Assembly: GCF_000422625.1 (NCBI RefSeq)
Contig: NZ_AUGK01000009.1
Coordinates: forward strand, 62,001-126,000
Direction of reading: 5' to 3'
DNA length: 64,000 nt
From: Adlercreutzia mucosicola DSM 19490
GTDB lineage: Bacteria; Actinomycetota; Coriobacteriia; Coriobacteriales; Eggerthellaceae
Part shown: piece after piece, positions 45,895 to 55,936 of the stretch
Layout of the letters: every line of letters begins with the position of its first letter
Position numbering within the stretch: position 1 is the stretch's first letter
Program-made: the position numbers and the translations under genes
The notes under the pieces: model-generated
Told to the model about the DNA's origin: nothing
Databases searched by the model: none
The model's input: only the letters and a program-made list of their open reading frames with translations

Positions 45895-46638
45895 TTAGGC
45901 GGGCTTGCGGGCCACGTGCACCGCCGCGATGCCGCCCGTGTAGTTCTTCCAAGTCACGTCGGTGAAGCCGGCCTCGCGCATCAGATCGGCCAGGCCCTCC
46001 TGATCGGGGAAGGCACGGATGGACTTCGCCAGGTACACGAAGCCCTCGTTGTCACCGGTGATAAGGCCGCCCCAGAAGGGGATCAGATGGCGCAGGTAGA
46101 AATGGTACAGCGCCCGCCAGGCGCGGTTCGGCGGCGTGGAGAACTCCAGGCACACCAGCGACCCGCCCGGACGCAAAACGCGGAACATCTCGGCTAGGGC
46201 GCGGGGCCGGTCGGGCATGTTGCGGATGCCGTAGGCCATGGTGATGACATCGTAGGAACCATCGGCGTAGGGAATATTCTGGGCGTCAACCACCTGAAAG
46301 TCGATGGGCACCCCGGCGCCGTCGCCCTCGTCGATGTGCATGCGAGCCACGTCCAGCATCTCGGGCACCAAGTCGGTGCACTGGATGTGGGCCGGGTGCT
46401 TGGTGCGGGCCACGGTGAAGGTGACGTCCCCGGTGCCCCCGGCGATGTCGAGCACGTCGTGGTGCTCGGCGATGGGGGCCTGGCGCATCATACCGGCCAG
46501 CCACAGCTTATAGGCGCCGAAGCTGGAGATGGCGTTGAACCGCTCGTATTTCCGCGCGATGGAGGAGAAGATGTCCTTCACGCGCTCGCTGGATAGCTCG
46601 GCCGGGGCCTCAAGACCGGTGGCGGTATCGATGCTCAT
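45895..46638 (-). CDS. menG: Demethylmenaquinone methyltransferase
   Basis: 247 residues; start 46638 with AAGGAG eight bases upstream. SAM-dependent UbiE/MenG enzyme for the last step of menaquinone synthesis. Seen: VKDIFSSIARKYERFNAISS, SAM motif VLDIAGGTGDVTFTVA, MAYGIRNMPDRPRALAEMFR, PGGSLVCLEFSTP, and the C-terminal YTGGIAAVHVARKP. Supports menaquinone-based anaerobic respiration. Likely cotranscribed with the downstream DUF5685 gene. Confidence 0.95.
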   Translation of the reverse strand: MSIDTATGLEAPAELSSERVKDIFSSIARKYERFNAISSFGAYKLWLAGMMRQAPIAEHHDVLDIAGGTGDVTFTVARTKHPAHIQCTDLVPEMLDVARMHIDEGDGAGVPIDFQVVDAQNIPYADGSYDVITMAYGIRNMPDRPRALAEMFRVLRPGGSLVCLEFSTPPNRAWRALYHFYLRHLIPFWGGLITGDNEGFVYLAKSIRAFPDQEGLADLMREAGFTDVTWKNYTGGIAAVHVARKPA

Positions 46639-46785
46639 AGCGGGGAACTCCTTGGGTTGCTCGTCGTTTGTCCCCAGTATACGCCCCCAGGCCGCAAAAC
46701 CGCGGCGCTTATCCGTGCACGGCGGGCGGTCATGCTATCATGGGCCATCGAACTTGTTATCGCCCCTCGTCCCACGGGAGGTCCC

Positions 46786-48147
46786 ATGCTTTTGTGCGCC
46801 CAGTACATTCTGCCTGTCACGTCCGAGCCTATCATCGATGGCGCCGTGCTCGTGCGCGATGGCGTTATCCGCGACATCGGCAGCGCCGACATGCTGCGCC
46901 TGCGCTATCCCGACGAGGAAGTGGTCGATCAGGGGCTCGCGGCCATCATGCCCGGCCTGGTGGATCTGCACACGCGCCTGGAGCAGTCGGTGCTGCGCGG
47001 CGTGGTGAACGATGCCCCCTACGTGGAATGGCTGTCGGAAGTGGGCCGCAAGGCGAGTCGCCTGGAGGCTGCCGACTGGTTCGACTCCGCCATCCTGGGC
47101 GGCCTGGACGCACTTTCCAGCGGCATCACCACGGTGGCCGATATCACCACCACCGGCGCCTCCTGTACCGCCGTGAACAAGCTGGGCCTGCGCTCGGTCA
47201 TCTACCGCTCCGTGGCCGCCATGGACAAGGACCGCATCAACGCCGCCATGCAGCTGGCCCAGAAGGACATCCTGCACTGGCGCGAGGAGGTGGACGGCGA
47301 TCGTGTGACCATCGGCATCGCCCCGGCGCCTCTGTTCACCAACCACCCGGCCACGCTCACGGCCGTATCGCAATTCGCCACTAAGGAGAACTTGCCCGTG
47401 GCCATGTGGCTGGCCGGCAGCCGCGAGGAGTGCGACTTCGTGAAGTACGGCTCGTCGCCCTTCCAGGTGCACGGCGGCGATGTGAAGCGCGGCTATGTGG
47501 AGATCCCGCCGTGGCTGCCCACCGGCGTCAGCCCCGTGCGCTACGCCCTGAACTGGAGCGCTTTTGACGCCCCCAACGTGATGATCGTGGGCGCGGTATG
47601 CGTCGACGACGAGGATCTGCGGAAATTGCGCGAGTACAACGTGGCCGTCTGCGTGTGCCCCCGCGCCTGCGCCCAGCTGGGCATGGGCGTGGCCCCCTTG
47701 GACGAGTTCATCCGCGCCGATCTGCGCGTGGGCCTGGGCACCGATTCCCCGGCCGCCACGGAATCCACCGACATGCTGTCCGAGATGCGCTTGGGGATGC
47801 TGCTGCAGCGCGCTGTGAACCCGGGACGCTTCCTGGACGCCAAGACCATGCTGGAGGTGGCCACCATCGGGGGTGCGCGCGCCCTCGGCCTGGGCGAGAA
47901 GGTGGGCTCGCTCGAGATCGGCAAGCGCGCCGACCTCATCGCCGTGGACCTGTCCAGCTCGCACCAGTCCTTCACCACCGACCCGGTGGCCGCGGTGGTG
48001 AACACCTGCACCACGGCCGACGTGCTCATGACCATGGTGGACGGCAACGTGCTCTACGAGAAGAACCGCTGGCACGTGAAGGTGGAAGTGGCGAAGAACA
48101 TCGCGCGGGTCATCGAGATCCGCAGCAAGCTGCGCCCCGAGGCCTAG
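46786..48147 (+). CDS. Amidohydrolase-fold protein with degraded metal site
   Basis: 453 residues from ATG 46786 (GGGAGG upstream). It fits the ATZ/TRZ (MtaD/SsnA-like) deaminase family along its whole length: PGLVDLHTRLEQSVLRGVV, a CPRACAQLGMGVAPLDEF segment, GLGTDSPAATESTDMLSEMR, and the C-terminal LEIGKRADLIAVD. In active members the metal is held by HxH, a later His and an Asp. Here the HxH is H62-T-R64, the HLxE position is WLAG, and the usual AHCVH is GAVCVD; only the first His and the TDS Asp remain. The enzyme may be inactive, or have a new role. It is divergent from menG. Confidence 0.85.
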   Translation: MLLCAQYILPVTSEPIIDGAVLVRDGVIRDIGSADMLRLRYPDEEVVDQGLAAIMPGLVDLHTRLEQSVLRGVVNDAPYVEWLSEVGRKASRLEAADWFDSAILGGLDALSSGITTVADITTTGASCTAVNKLGLRSVIYRSVAAMDKDRINAAMQLAQKDILHWREEVDGDRVTIGIAPAPLFTNHPATLTAVSQFATKENLPVAMWLAGSREECDFVKYGSSPFQVHGGDVKRGYVEIPPWLPTGVSPVRYALNWSAFDAPNVMIVGAVCVDDEDLRKLREYNVAVCVCPRACAQLGMGVAPLDEFIRADLRVGLGTDSPAATESTDMLSEMRLGMLLQRAVNPGRFLDAKTMLEVATIGGARALGLGEKVGSLEIGKRADLIAVDLSSSHQSFTTDPVAAVVNTCTTADVLMTMVDGNVLYEKNRWHVKVEVAKNIARVIEIRSKLRPEA

Positions 48148-48276
48148 GGTCTCGCGGCTCCGTGGAGATCGCGCGGGCACAAGGACCTGCGCGGGTTTCC
48201 ACTGGCGCCGGGGGGGACAATCTGCGATAATGGCGAATTTGCCTAAGCAATTAAGGGAAACCGAGGAGCAGACGCG

Positions 48277-48489
48277 ATGTCGCAGAGGAAAAACAAGACC
48301 GGTTCGAAGAATCCCACCCGCAAGCAGCAGGCCGAGCGCGTGCGCCGCGCCGAGCTTCAGGAGCGCCGCGCCAAGGAGGCCGCCGAGGCCCGGGCGCGCA
48401 CCAAGAAGATCTTCACCGTGGTCGTCTGCATCATCCTCGTGCTCGCCCTCGGCATTCCCACCATGGCTCTGACCGTGCTCTCCCTGTAG
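48277..48489 (+). CDS. Small basic single-helix membrane protein
   Basis: 70 residues: a very basic, Arg/Lys/Gln-rich first 45 residues (possible helix) and one C-terminal membrane segment (IFTVVVCIILVLALGIPTMA). GAGGAG-like site upstream. It is 22 bp before tatB and co-directional, so probably in the same transcript. No family recognised. It may associate with the translocase or simply be a membrane-bound basic peptide. Confidence 0.65.
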   Translation: MSQRKNKTGSKNPTRKQQAERVRRAELQERRAKEAAEARARTKKIFTVVVCIILVLALGIPTMALTVLSL

Positions 48490-48511
48490 GGCTGTAGAAA
48501 GGACCGTAGAC

Positions 48512-49162
48512 GTGTTTGGAATCGGCGGATTCGAGCTTTTTCTCATTCTGCTGTTCGGGTTCCTCATTTTCGGACCCGATAAGCTGCCTGCTATCGCAAA
48601 AACCATCGGCAAGGGCATCGCGAAGTTCCGCAGCGCCCAGGAGGAAATGAGCGGCGTGCTCAAGGGCGAGATGGTGTTCGACAAGGATGCCGACGATCCC
48701 TTCAAGAACCCCTTGGACGCCCTGGACGACGTGGCCGCTAAGGCCAGCAAGGGTGCCGAGGCCGCCAAGAAGGCCGCCACCACCGCCTCGAAGAAGGTGA
48801 GCGACGCGAAGAAGACCGCCACGGCCGGAGCGACCGCCACCGCCGCCAAGAAGGCTGCCGACGCGGGTGCCGAGGCGGCCGCGGGCGAGGGCGAGGCTGG
48901 CAAGCCCGCGCGCGCCGAGAGCTTCGCCGAGCGCAAGGCCCGCTACGACAAGGAGCGCTCCGAGCGCAAGCAGGCCGAGGCCGATGCCGCCAAGGCCAAG
49001 GAGGCCGAGGAGAAGAAGGCCGCCGCCGAGAATTGCAAGGCCGAAGCGGCCGCCAAGCGCGCCGAGGCCGAGGCCAAGAAGAAGGCCGAGGAGGCCAAGA
49101 AGACCGTCACGGAGGCCGCCGACGCCCCGCAGGCGTCCGCTGCGACCGAGAAGGAGAACTAG
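48512..49162 (+). CDS. tatB: Sec-independent translocase TatA/TatB-like subunit
   Basis: 216 residues, GTG 48512 with GAAAGGA upstream. Starts with the classical short periplasmic end, membrane helix and hinge (MFGIGGFELFLILLFGFLIF, then GPDKLP and an amphipathic helix). The remaining 150 residues are an unusually long Ala/Lys/Glu-rich tail likely to be helical or disordered. The MFGIGG start and long tail look more like TatB than TatA; assignment between them is uncertain. It is next to tatC (3 bp), and needed for exported flavoproteins such as that at 27121. Confidence 0.9.
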   Translation: MFGIGGFELFLILLFGFLIFGPDKLPAIAKTIGKGIAKFRSAQEEMSGVLKGEMVFDKDADDPFKNPLDALDDVAAKASKGAEAAKKAATTASKKVSDAKKTATAGATATAAKKAADAGAEAAAGEGEAGKPARAESFAERKARYDKERSERKQAEADAAKAKEAEEKKAAAENCKAEAAAKRAEAEAKKKAEEAKKTVTEAADAPQASAATEKEN

Positions 49163-49165
49163 ATC

Positions 49166-49951
49166 ATGCCTATCGGACCGGCACGTATGCCCCTTTTCGA
49201 CCACCTGGGCGAGCTGCGCATGCGCTTGGTGCGCATCGTCGCCTGCCTCGCCGTGGCGGTCGTGGTGTTCTACATGGCCACCCCCACCATGGGCCAGTTT
49301 CTGCTGATGCCCATCGCAGAATTTCTGCCGGAGAACCCGGCTACGGGTCTCGCGTCGCTACAGGCCATCGATCCCTTCGAGGCCTTCGCCGTGCGCTTCC
49401 AAATTTCGCTGTGGGCGGGCATTATGGCCACTTCTCCCGTTATTCTGTGGCAGCTTTTGGCCTTCTTCCTGCCGGCGTTGAAGCCCGAGGAGCGCAAGTG
49501 GTTCATCCCCACTTTCGCGGCGGCGGTGTTCCTCTTCATCTTCGGCACGGTGTTCTGCTACTGCATTATTCTGAATCCGGCGTTCCAGTGGCTCACCGAC
49601 CAGGCCATGGGCCTTGGCTACGTGGCACCGCGCATGAGCTCCTACATCGACATCATCATCAAGTTCGAGTTGGGCTTCGGCTTCGCCTTCGAGCTGCCGC
49701 TCATTGTGTTCTACCTGGTCATCTTCGACGTGATTCCCTATAAGAAGCTGCGCGGAAGCTGGCGTACGGTATACGTGGCCCTCATGATTATCTGCGCCGT
49801 CATCACGCCCGACGCCTCGCCGGTCACCATGCTGCTGATGTTCGCGGCTATGATCGTGCTTTACGAGGGCAGCTTGCTGCTCGCGCGTCTCGTGCTCGGC
49901 CGCCGCATCAAGGCCCAGAACGAGGCGCTCGCTGCCGAAGAGGACGAGTAA
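49166..49951 (+). CDS. tatC: Sec-independent translocase TatC
   Basis: 261 residues, six membrane helices; the twin-arginine signal receptor. Seen: MPLFDHLGELRMRLVRIVAC, then FQISLWAGIMATSPVILWQL, FLPALKPEERKWFIP, FGFAFELPLIVFYLVIFDVI, and VITPDASPVTMLLMF, the normal TatC signature series. It starts 3 bases after tatB and its stop meets the hypA GTG directly. Confidence 0.96.
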   Translation: MPIGPARMPLFDHLGELRMRLVRIVACLAVAVVVFYMATPTMGQFLLMPIAEFLPENPATGLASLQAIDPFEAFAVRFQISLWAGIMATSPVILWQLLAFFLPALKPEERKWFIPTFAAAVFLFIFGTVFCYCIILNPAFQWLTDQAMGLGYVAPRMSSYIDIIIKFELGFGFAFELPLIVFYLVIFDVIPYKKLRGSWRTVYVALMIICAVITPDASPVTMLLMFAAMIVLYEGSLLLARLVLGRRIKAQNEALAAEEDE

Positions 49952-50308
49952 GTGCACGAGCTTGGCATTATGACCGGCGTCGTGGACGCTGCCGTGGGGG
50001 CGGCCCGCGACGCGGGGGCCGCGCGGCTTCTGGGCGTGACGCTGTCCATCGGCGAGATGTCCGAGGCGGTGGAGGATGCCCTGCACTTCGCCTTCGACGC
50101 CCTGTGCGAGGGCGATCCCTTCTTGGAGGGGGCCGAGCTGACGGTGAACATGGTGCGGCCGCGCAGCATCTGCCTGGAATGCGGCGCGGAATACGAGCAC
50201 GACCGCTTCCACCTGTTCTGCCCCGCCTGCGACAGCTTTGCCACCGAGTTGGTGGCCGGGCGCGAGTTGCAGATCGACTCCATCGAAGTGGATCTGCCCG
50301 ACGAGTAA
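49952..50308 (+). CDS. hypA: Hydrogenase nickel incorporation protein HypA
   Basis: 118 residues, GTG start 49952 at the base after tatC stop. It delivers nickel to NiFe-hydrogenases (or urease). Seen: the N-terminal nickel site MHELGIM (His2, Glu3), a long alpha/beta region, and a zinc-binding CLECGAEYEHDRFHLFCPAC. Typical length. No other hyp or hydrogenase genes appear here, so the rest of the maturation set is elsewhere. A strong terminator follows (50321-50354). Confidence 0.93.
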   Translation: MHELGIMTGVVDAAVGAARDAGAARLLGVTLSIGEMSEAVEDALHFAFDALCEGDPFLEGAELTVNMVRPRSICLECGAEYEHDRFHLFCPACDSFATELVAGRELQIDSIEVDLPDE

Positions 50309-50320
50309 TGGACTAGAAAC

Positions 50321-50354
50321 AAAGCGCTGCCATACTGAGGGCAGCGCTTTTTTT
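50321..50354 (+). terminator. Intrinsic terminator after hypA
   Basis: Perfect 11-bp stem AAAGCGCTGCC/GGCAGCGCTTT (50321-50331, 50340-50350) and a T-run (50348-50354), 13 bases after the stop; ends the small protein-tatB-tatC-hypA unit. Confidence 0.9.
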
Positions 50355-50479
50355 CATGGGCGGGGAAGGCCCGGCGCGAAGCGACGTCGGACGGTGAGCG
50401 CGCGGGCTGCAGGCATCGGCGGTTGCGGGTGTGCGGGATCACGCTTCGCCCTTCGCTGCCGATAAGGAAGGAGGAGGCT

Positions 50480-51322
50480 ATGGAGCCTCTGGAGATGTAC
50501 GACGCGTGCACGGCGGCTCTGGGCGACTTTGTGCGCGGGGCCGGGTTCTCGGATGTGGTCATCGGGCTGTCGGGCGGTATGGACTCGTCGCTGGTGGCGG
50601 CCATGGCCGTCGATGCCCTGGGGGCCGCATCGGTGCACGGGGTGCTGCTGCCCGGGCCCTATTCCAGCGAGTCGTCCATCGACGACGCCGAGGCCCTGGC
50701 GGCCAATCTGGGCATCGAGGCGCGCACGATATCCATCTGCGAGCCCTTCGAGGCCTTCGAGTCGGTGCTCGCCCGCGCTTGCGGCGGCGAGCTTTCGGGG
50801 CTGGCGGCCGAGAACACCCAGGCGCGCTGCCGCATGGTGTGCCTCATGGCCCTGTCGAACACCCACGGCTGGCTCATGCTGAATACGGGGAACAAGTCGG
50901 AGGCCTGCATGGGCTACTCCACGCTCTACGGCGATGCTGCCGGGGCCTTCGCGCCCTTGGGCGGCGTGTACAAGACCGACGTGTTCGCCATGGCCCGCGC
51001 CCGCAACCGCCGGGGCGCCGAGGCGGGCGAGCGCGGCCCCATTCCCGTGAACGTGTTCGTGAAGCCGCCCTCGGCCGAGCTTTCCCCCGACCAGGAGGAT
51101 GAGAAGTCCCTCGGCGTGGACTACACCACTCTGGATCGCATCCTGGTGGCCGCTGTGGAGGAGGGCGCGACCTCCGAGGCTATCGTGGAGTCCCTTGCTG
51201 CCGAGGGGCGCGATGGGGACCAGGTGGGCGATCTCGTGGACCGCGTGCTCGCCCGCACCGCCGCCAACGCCTTCAAGCGCGCCCTGGAGCCGCCCTATCC
51301 CGCGGTGGATTTCTACGGGTAG
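50480..51322 (+). CDS. nadE: Ammonia-dependent NAD+ synthetase
   Basis: 280 residues from ATG 50480, with GGAGGAGG upstream. It converts deamido-NAD, ATP and ammonia to NAD. Seen: the PP-loop VIGLSGGMDSSLVAAMAVDA, AAENTQARCRMVCLMALSN, TGNKSEACMGYSTLYGDAAG, and the C-terminal VKPPSAELSPDQEDEKSLG. The glutaminase domain of two-domain NadE is absent, so free ammonia is the donor. Standalone gene between a terminator and a GC-rich palindromic repeat. Confidence 0.96.
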   Translation: MEPLEMYDACTAALGDFVRGAGFSDVVIGLSGGMDSSLVAAMAVDALGAASVHGVLLPGPYSSESSIDDAEALAANLGIEARTISICEPFEAFESVLARACGGELSGLAAENTQARCRMVCLMALSNTHGWLMLNTGNKSEACMGYSTLYGDAAGAFAPLGGVYKTDVFAMARARNRRGAEAGERGPIPVNVFVKPPSAELSPDQEDEKSLGVDYTTLDRILVAAVEEGATSEAIVESLAAEGRDGDQVGDLVDRVLARTAANAFKRALEPPYPAVDFYG

Positions 51323-51341
51323 GACGCGGTTCGGGCTTCCC

Positions 51342-51434
51342 GGGCGGGCTCAAGGCCGGTCCCTGCGGAAGGATTGCAGCGAGGGCCATGCGCGCTTCCC
51401 GTCGCACATCGTAGGGGTGCGCTTCAGCCCGCCC
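51342..51434. repeat. GC-rich palindromic element after nadE
   Basis: Left arm 51342-51365 (GGGCGGGCTCAAGGCC...) and right arm 51411-51434 (GTAGGGGTGCGCTTCAGCCCGCCC without its last four) pair imperfectly, with a 45-bp spacer. Family member of 42400-42489, starting 20 bases after nadE. Confidence 0.7.
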
Positions 51435-51552
51435 GCAACCCGCTCACTGCCGCGGCCCGCAACCTGCGGGCGGCCCCTCCCGCCCTTCCCGGATAACAGT
51501 CCGCTGTCATACATCTGCTGGTGTATGGCGCCCGCGGCGGGGAAGGGTTACC

Positions 51553-52809
51553 ATGACCGGTATGGATAGCTTTTTCCGACAGACGGGCAAACTTGCCGCC
51601 ATCGACTGGCTCATCGACGCGGTTATCGCCGCGGGGGCCTTCGGGTTCTCCTGCCTGCAGTTGACGCTGGCGGTGAACCTGCTCATCCCCGACGACTTCA
51701 TGCGCCGCCTCATGGGCATCCGGGCCGTGGTGCCCACGGGGGTGTCGTTGGCTGCCATCGCTGCGGTCACGTTGCCGCTGGTGGCGCGCCGGCGCTTCCC
51801 CTGGCCGGTGTTTCTGTGGACCATCCTGTCGTGGGGTCTGCTGCAAACGGAGATGAGCGGCATCTCGCTGTCCGTCGCAGGCCCGCTCGTGGCCCTGTTC
51901 ACCCTGGCGGCCGAGCGCAGCCGCGGCGAGGCCGTGGGGGCCTGCGCGTTGGCGGCGGCCGTGTTCCTGTTCGCTCCCACGCCGCCCGATCAAGCCCGGG
52001 TGCTCACCCAGCTCACCGTGGTGCAGAATGTGGCCCTGGCCCTGGCGGCCGCTTTCGCCGGCTACGGCCTGCGCGAGCATCAAGACCGCGTCCAGGCCTT
52101 CGAGGAGCGCGCCCTGGCGGCCGAGCGCACCCGCGAGACCGAGGCCGAGCGCCGCGTGGAGGCCGAGCGCGTGTCCATCGCCCGCGAGGTGCACGACATC
52201 ACGGCCCATTCCCTGTCGGCGGTGAGCATCCAGGCGGCCGCGGCCGAGCGTCTGGTGGAGCGGGACCCGGCGGCGGCCAAGGAGGCCATCGCCGAGGTGC
52301 GCCGCACCTCGAAGGCGGCCCTGGAGGAGATTCGCGCCATGATCGGCGTGCTGCGCTCGGGCGATCACGGTGCCGAGGTGGCCCCCACTGAGGGCACCGA
52401 GCGCATGGGCGACGTGGTGGCCTATCTGGAAGGGGCCGGGATCGAGACGTCCCTGGCCATGGAGGCCTACGACCGCGCCTGCGTGCCGACCTTCATCGAC
52501 GTGGCCCTGTTCGGCATCGCCCGCGAGGCGGCCACCAATATCGTGCGCCACGCCGAGGCCCATCGCGCCGCCATTGCGCTGACGGTGCAGGGAGCGGCAC
52601 CTGTTGCCTGGGCCCAGCTGACCGTGGACGACGATGGGCGCGGCCTCGCTGCTAGCGAGCCTGCCCCCGACCACCACGGCCTGGTGGGCATGCGCGAGCG
52701 GGCTCGCCTGCTGCACGGCAGTTTCGCCGCCACCCGCAGCCCCTGGGGCGGCGTGCGCATTACCGTGAGCATTCCCCTGACCCAGACGGAGGATTCCCAT
52801 GGACGCTGA
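51553..52809 (+). CDS. NarL-type sensor histidine kinase
   Basis: 418 residues. Five or six membrane segments in the first 180 residues, a short coiled-coil linker, then the HisKA_3 domain (REVHDITAHSLSAVSIQAAA; phospho-His in EVHD) and a HATPase domain (VDDDGRGL, and HHGLVGMRERARLLHG). No large extracellular sensor domain, so it may sense a membrane or envelope signal. It overlaps the response regulator by 11 bases, so the pair is translated together. Target genes unknown. Confidence 0.93.
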   Translation: MTGMDSFFRQTGKLAAIDWLIDAVIAAGAFGFSCLQLTLAVNLLIPDDFMRRLMGIRAVVPTGVSLAAIAAVTLPLVARRRFPWPVFLWTILSWGLLQTEMSGISLSVAGPLVALFTLAAERSRGEAVGACALAAAVFLFAPTPPDQARVLTQLTVVQNVALALAAAFAGYGLREHQDRVQAFEERALAAERTRETEAERRVEAERVSIAREVHDITAHSLSAVSIQAAAAERLVERDPAAAKEAIAEVRRTSKAALEEIRAMIGVLRSGDHGAEVAPTEGTERMGDVVAYLEGAGIETSLAMEAYDRACVPTFIDVALFGIAREAATNIVRHAEAHRAAIALTVQGAAPVAWAQLTVDDDGRGLAASEPAPDHHGLVGMRERARLLHGSFAATRSPWGGVRITVSIPLTQTEDSHGR

Positions 52810-53500
52810 TCCCATTCGCGTGCTCGTGGTCGATGACCAGGATCTGGTGCGCAGCGGCTTCAAGATGATCTTAAATACCTACGAGGGCATCGAGGTGGTC
52901 GGCGAGGCCCGCAACGGCGCCCGGGCGGTGGAAGAGGCCCAGCGCCTCAGGCCCGATGTGGTGCTTATGGACATCCGCATGCCGGAGATGAGCGGCATCG
53001 AGGCCTGCCGGGCCATCACGGCCAACCCGCTTTTGTCCAAGACCCGGGTGCTCGTGCTCACTACCTTCGACATCGACGAGTACGTCTACGACGCCCTGGG
53101 GGCCGGGGCGAGCGGCTTTCTGCTGAAGGACGCCGACCCCGACGACATCGCCGCCGCCATCCGCGTGGTGGCCGCCGGCGACGCGCTCATCCAGCCCTCG
53201 GTGATGCGCCGGCTCGTGGAGACCTTCGTGGCCGCCCGCCCCCGGGCGGGCTGGGGCACCGCCGAGGCCGCCGAGAAGCGCCGGCGAGCCTGTGCGAGCC
53301 TGACCGACCGCGAGCGCGAGATCCTCATGCTGGTGGCCCGCGGGCTTTCCAACGACGAGATCGCCGAGGAGCTTTTCATCTCGCCGGCCACGGTGAAAAC
53401 CCACCTGGCGCGCATCATGGCCAAGACCGACGCCCATGATCGGGCCCAGCTGGTGGTGTTTGCCTATGAGACGGGCCTGGTAACCCCAGCGGGAAGGTAA
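52799..53500 (+). CDS. NarL/LuxR-type response regulator
   Basis: 233 residues. Receiver domain (VVDDQDLVRSGFKMIL, phospho-Asp in VVLMDIRMPEMSGIEACRAI, LKDA) and LuxR helix-turn-helix (LTDREREILMLVARGLSNDE, then SPATVKTHLARIMAK). Cognate partner of the kinase immediately upstream, overlapping by 11 bases. Followed by a compact terminator at 53527-53556. Confidence 0.95.
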   Translation: MDADPIRVLVVDDQDLVRSGFKMILNTYEGIEVVGEARNGARAVEEAQRLRPDVVLMDIRMPEMSGIEACRAITANPLLSKTRVLVLTTFDIDEYVYDALGAGASGFLLKDADPDDIAAAIRVVAAGDALIQPSVMRRLVETFVAARPRAGWGTAEAAEKRRRACASLTDREREILMLVARGLSNDEIAEELFISPATVKTHLARIMAKTDAHDRAQLVVFAYETGLVTPAGR

Positions 53501-53526
53501 TCCCTGATCAAACCTATAATTGCAAG

Positions 53527-53556
53527 AAACTTGAGTGGAAAAAACTCAAGTTTTTC
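53527..53556 (+). terminator. Intrinsic terminator after two-component system
   Basis: Stem AAACTTGAGT/ACTCAAGTTT around 53527-53553 with a T-run up to 53555, 27 bases after the regulator stop, separating it from groESL. Confidence 0.85.
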
Positions 53557-53567
53557 CCCTGGCCCCC

Positions 53568-53632
53568 TTGTTTTCTCGGGCGTTGCTGTTATGATGTCTT
53601 CCTGTTTAGCACTCGTAGTTAATGAGTGCTAG
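53568..53632 (+). promoter_or_regulatory. groESL promoter and CIRCE operator
   Basis: TTGTTT (53568-53573) and TATGAT (53590-53595), 16 bp apart, precede a CIRCE element at 53606-53632: TTAGCACTC-N9-GAGTGCTAG, one mismatch from the consensus. HrcA bound there would block transcription, with release upon heat or unfolded-protein stress. The groES start is 76 bp downstream. Confidence 0.92.
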
Positions 53633-53707
53633 CACTTACCCCCAACGAGTGGTTAAATTGGAAGTTGCGCGCAGGCGCATCGACAACCATTGAAAGGACG
53701 GCAAGCT

Positions 53708-53995
53708 ATGAATTTGAAGCCTCTGGGCGACCGCGTCATCCTGAAGCAGGACGAGGCCGAGGTCACCACCGCGTCCGGTCTCTTCCTGGCCTCCGATGCC
53801 AAGGAGAAGCCGCAGACCGGCACCATCATCGCCGTGGGCGAGGGCAAGATGGACAAGGACGGCAAGCTGATCCCCATGCCCGTGAAGGTCGGCGACAAGG
53901 TCATCTACGGCAAGTTCGGCGGCACCGAGATCGCCCTGGACGGCGAGAACGTGCTCATCCTCCGCGCCGACGACATTTATGCGATTGTCGAATAA
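53708..53995 (+). CDS. groS: Co-chaperonin GroES
   Basis: 95 residues from ATG 53708. Ten-kDa lid of the GroEL chamber. Seen: MNLKPLGDRVILKQDEAEVT at the start, the mobile loop TTASGLFL, and the late GDKVIYGKFGGTEI and ENVLILRADDIYAIVE. Under HrcA/CIRCE control. The stop codon is inside a 12-bp-arm hairpin. groEL follows after a 195-bp gap. Confidence 0.97.
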   Translation: MNLKPLGDRVILKQDEAEVTTASGLFLASDAKEKPQTGTIIAVGEGKMDKDGKLIPMPVKVGDKVIYGKFGGTEIALDGENVLILRADDIYAIVE

Positions 53996-54012
53996 TTAGT
54001 TATTCGACAATC
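53983..54012 (+). other. Hairpin over the groES stop codon
   Basis: Perfect 12-bp stem (53983-53994 with 54001-54012, GATTGTCGAATA) and 6-base loop. The groES TAA is at 53993-53995. No T-run. It may be a processing or stabilising structure that sets the groES:groEL ratio. A second, weaker stem (CTGCGGTCTT at 54051-54060 with AAGACCGCAG at 54090-54099) lies in the same 195-bp gap. Confidence 0.7.
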
Positions 54013-54166
54013 CGACGGCTTTCCGTGGCGGCCGCCTCGCGCTTCAGAACCTGCGGTCTTTCGCACACAGCGCAAAGGCTGCTTAGCTCAAGACCGCAGA
54101 ACCTTCAGCACGATGCGACTCACCACGAAAAGCCTGCTGTTTCCCCTGTTAATTTTGAGAAGATAA

Positions 54167-55825
<1,659 letters not shown>

Positions 55826-55880
55826 GCCGGCAGGCCCCCGGGTCTTCGGTTGAGTAACCGCTCGACAAACTAACTCGCAG

Positions 55881-55904
55881 AAAGGCGCTCTCCGGGGCGC
55901 CTTT
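55881..55904 (+). terminator. groEL terminator
   Basis: Stem AAAGGCGC/GCGCCTTT (55881-55888, 55897-55904), then TCTTGTT. 56 bases after the groEL stop, in a convergent gap with the PIN gene. Confidence 0.8.
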
Positions 55905-55936
55905 CTTGTTAGCTGAGACATGAGGTGCTTGCAATG

